Positions 63,780-64,000 of a stretch of 64,000 nt of DNA are shown piece after piece. The DNA comes from Cellvibrio japonicus Ueda107 (lineage in GTDB: Bacteria; Pseudomonadota; Gammaproteobacteria; Pseudomonadales; Cellvibrionaceae): assembly GCF_000019225.1 (NCBI RefSeq), contig NC_010995.1, positions 810,001 to 874,000 on the forward strand. The letters run 5' to 3'. Position 1 is the stretch's first letter. The number at the start of each line of letters is the position of its first letter. The position numbers were made by a program, and so were the translations under genes. The notes below the pieces were generated by a model. The model saw only the letters and a list, made by a program, of their open reading frames with translations, had not been told where the DNA came from and made no database searches.

Positions 63780-64000
63780 TCAGTGTTTCTGGTCGGATTT
63801 CTCGTGGACAGTTGCGCTATTCACACCGGCGCTCTTGTCCTCAACAGACTGGGGCTTGGTCGGCTCTTCTTTGTTTTTATCGCCTTCTTCGCCATTGTTC
63901 ATGGAGCTTTTAAACCCCTTGATCATACTGCCCAGGTCGCTGCCCAGCGTGCGTAAGCGCTTGGTGCCGAAAAGCATAACCACGATGGCCAGAACGATGA
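63780..64000 (-). CDS. tatA: Sec-independent translocase subunit TatA (5' end outside window)
   Basis: Pore-forming subunit of the Tat system. The visible part reads IVLAIVVMLFGTKRLRTLGSDLG, the end of the membrane helix, the hinge FGTKRL and the start of the amphipathic helix, then an acidic/Lys-rich tail (KSSMNNGEEGDKNKEEP). The start codon lies beyond position 64000; a GTG at 63983 is internal. Thirteen nt separate it from tatB. Confidence 0.93.
   Translation of the reverse strand, partial: IVLAIVVMLFGTKRLRTLGSDLGSMIKGFKSSMNNGEEGDKNKEEPTKPQSVEDKSAGVNSATVHEKSDQKH

Overview
This window looks like a chromosomal segment of a polysaccharide-degrading gammaproteobacterium related to Pseudomonas and Cellvibrio. 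The gene order alr-birA-coaX-SPOR protein-tRNAs-tuf-secE-nusG and the uvrA-MFS-ssb neighbourhood are the Pseudomonadales-type arrangement. The SusB-type GH97 enzyme, the surface-lipoprotein glycosidases and a maltose-type TonB-dependent receptor point to a Cellvibrio-like saprophyte. The genus is inferred from gene content and no database was searched.

Region 1 (1-39060) is information-processing core. It opens inside a 23S rRNA, followed by 5S rRNA and a terminator, then alr, birA, coaX and a SPOR-like protein. Next come tRNA-Thr(TGT), tRNA-Tyr, tRNA-Gly, tRNA-Thr(GGT), the first tuf, tRNA-Trp, secE and nusG. These are followed by rplKAJL-rpoBC, the str operon (rpsL-rpsG-fusA-second tuf), the S10 operon, the spc operon with secY and rpmJ, and the alpha operon (rpsM-rpsK-rpsD-rpoA-rplQ). 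The two tuf genes are identical from codon 5 to the stop. RpoB carries Phe at the position equivalent to E. coli Ser531, inside the rifampicin pocket.

Region 2 (39122-44303) holds uvrA on the minus strand, a divergent MFS exporter-like gene and ssb.

Region 3 (44494-61590) is a starch/maltodextrin utilisation locus. It encodes a LacI-family regulator, a sugar MFS permease, a GH15 glucoamylase lipoprotein, a cytoplasmic GH13 alpha-glucosidase, a TonB-dependent receptor, a remnant of a flavin-dependent tryptophan halogenase, an exported GH13 cyclomaltodextrinase/neopullulanase-like enzyme, a GH97 alpha-glucosidase and a GH13 alpha-amylase lipoprotein. The implied flow is surface hydrolysis by lipoprotein enzymes, outer-membrane uptake by the receptor, periplasmic trimming by GH13 and GH97, MFS import, and final cytoplasmic cleavage. 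Four promoters carry paired ATACGTAT palindromes. In each one the proximal palindrome sits at exactly the same distance from a 17-bp-spaced -35/-10 pair. The fourth promoter, downstream of the last amylase gene, drives no protein gene and ends about 125 nt later at a strong terminator, so it is a candidate regulated small RNA.

Region 4 (61698-64000) contains a CYTH-domain phosphatase-like protein, a small DUF2061 membrane protein and, on the minus strand, tatC, tatB and the 3' part of tatA, which runs off the window.
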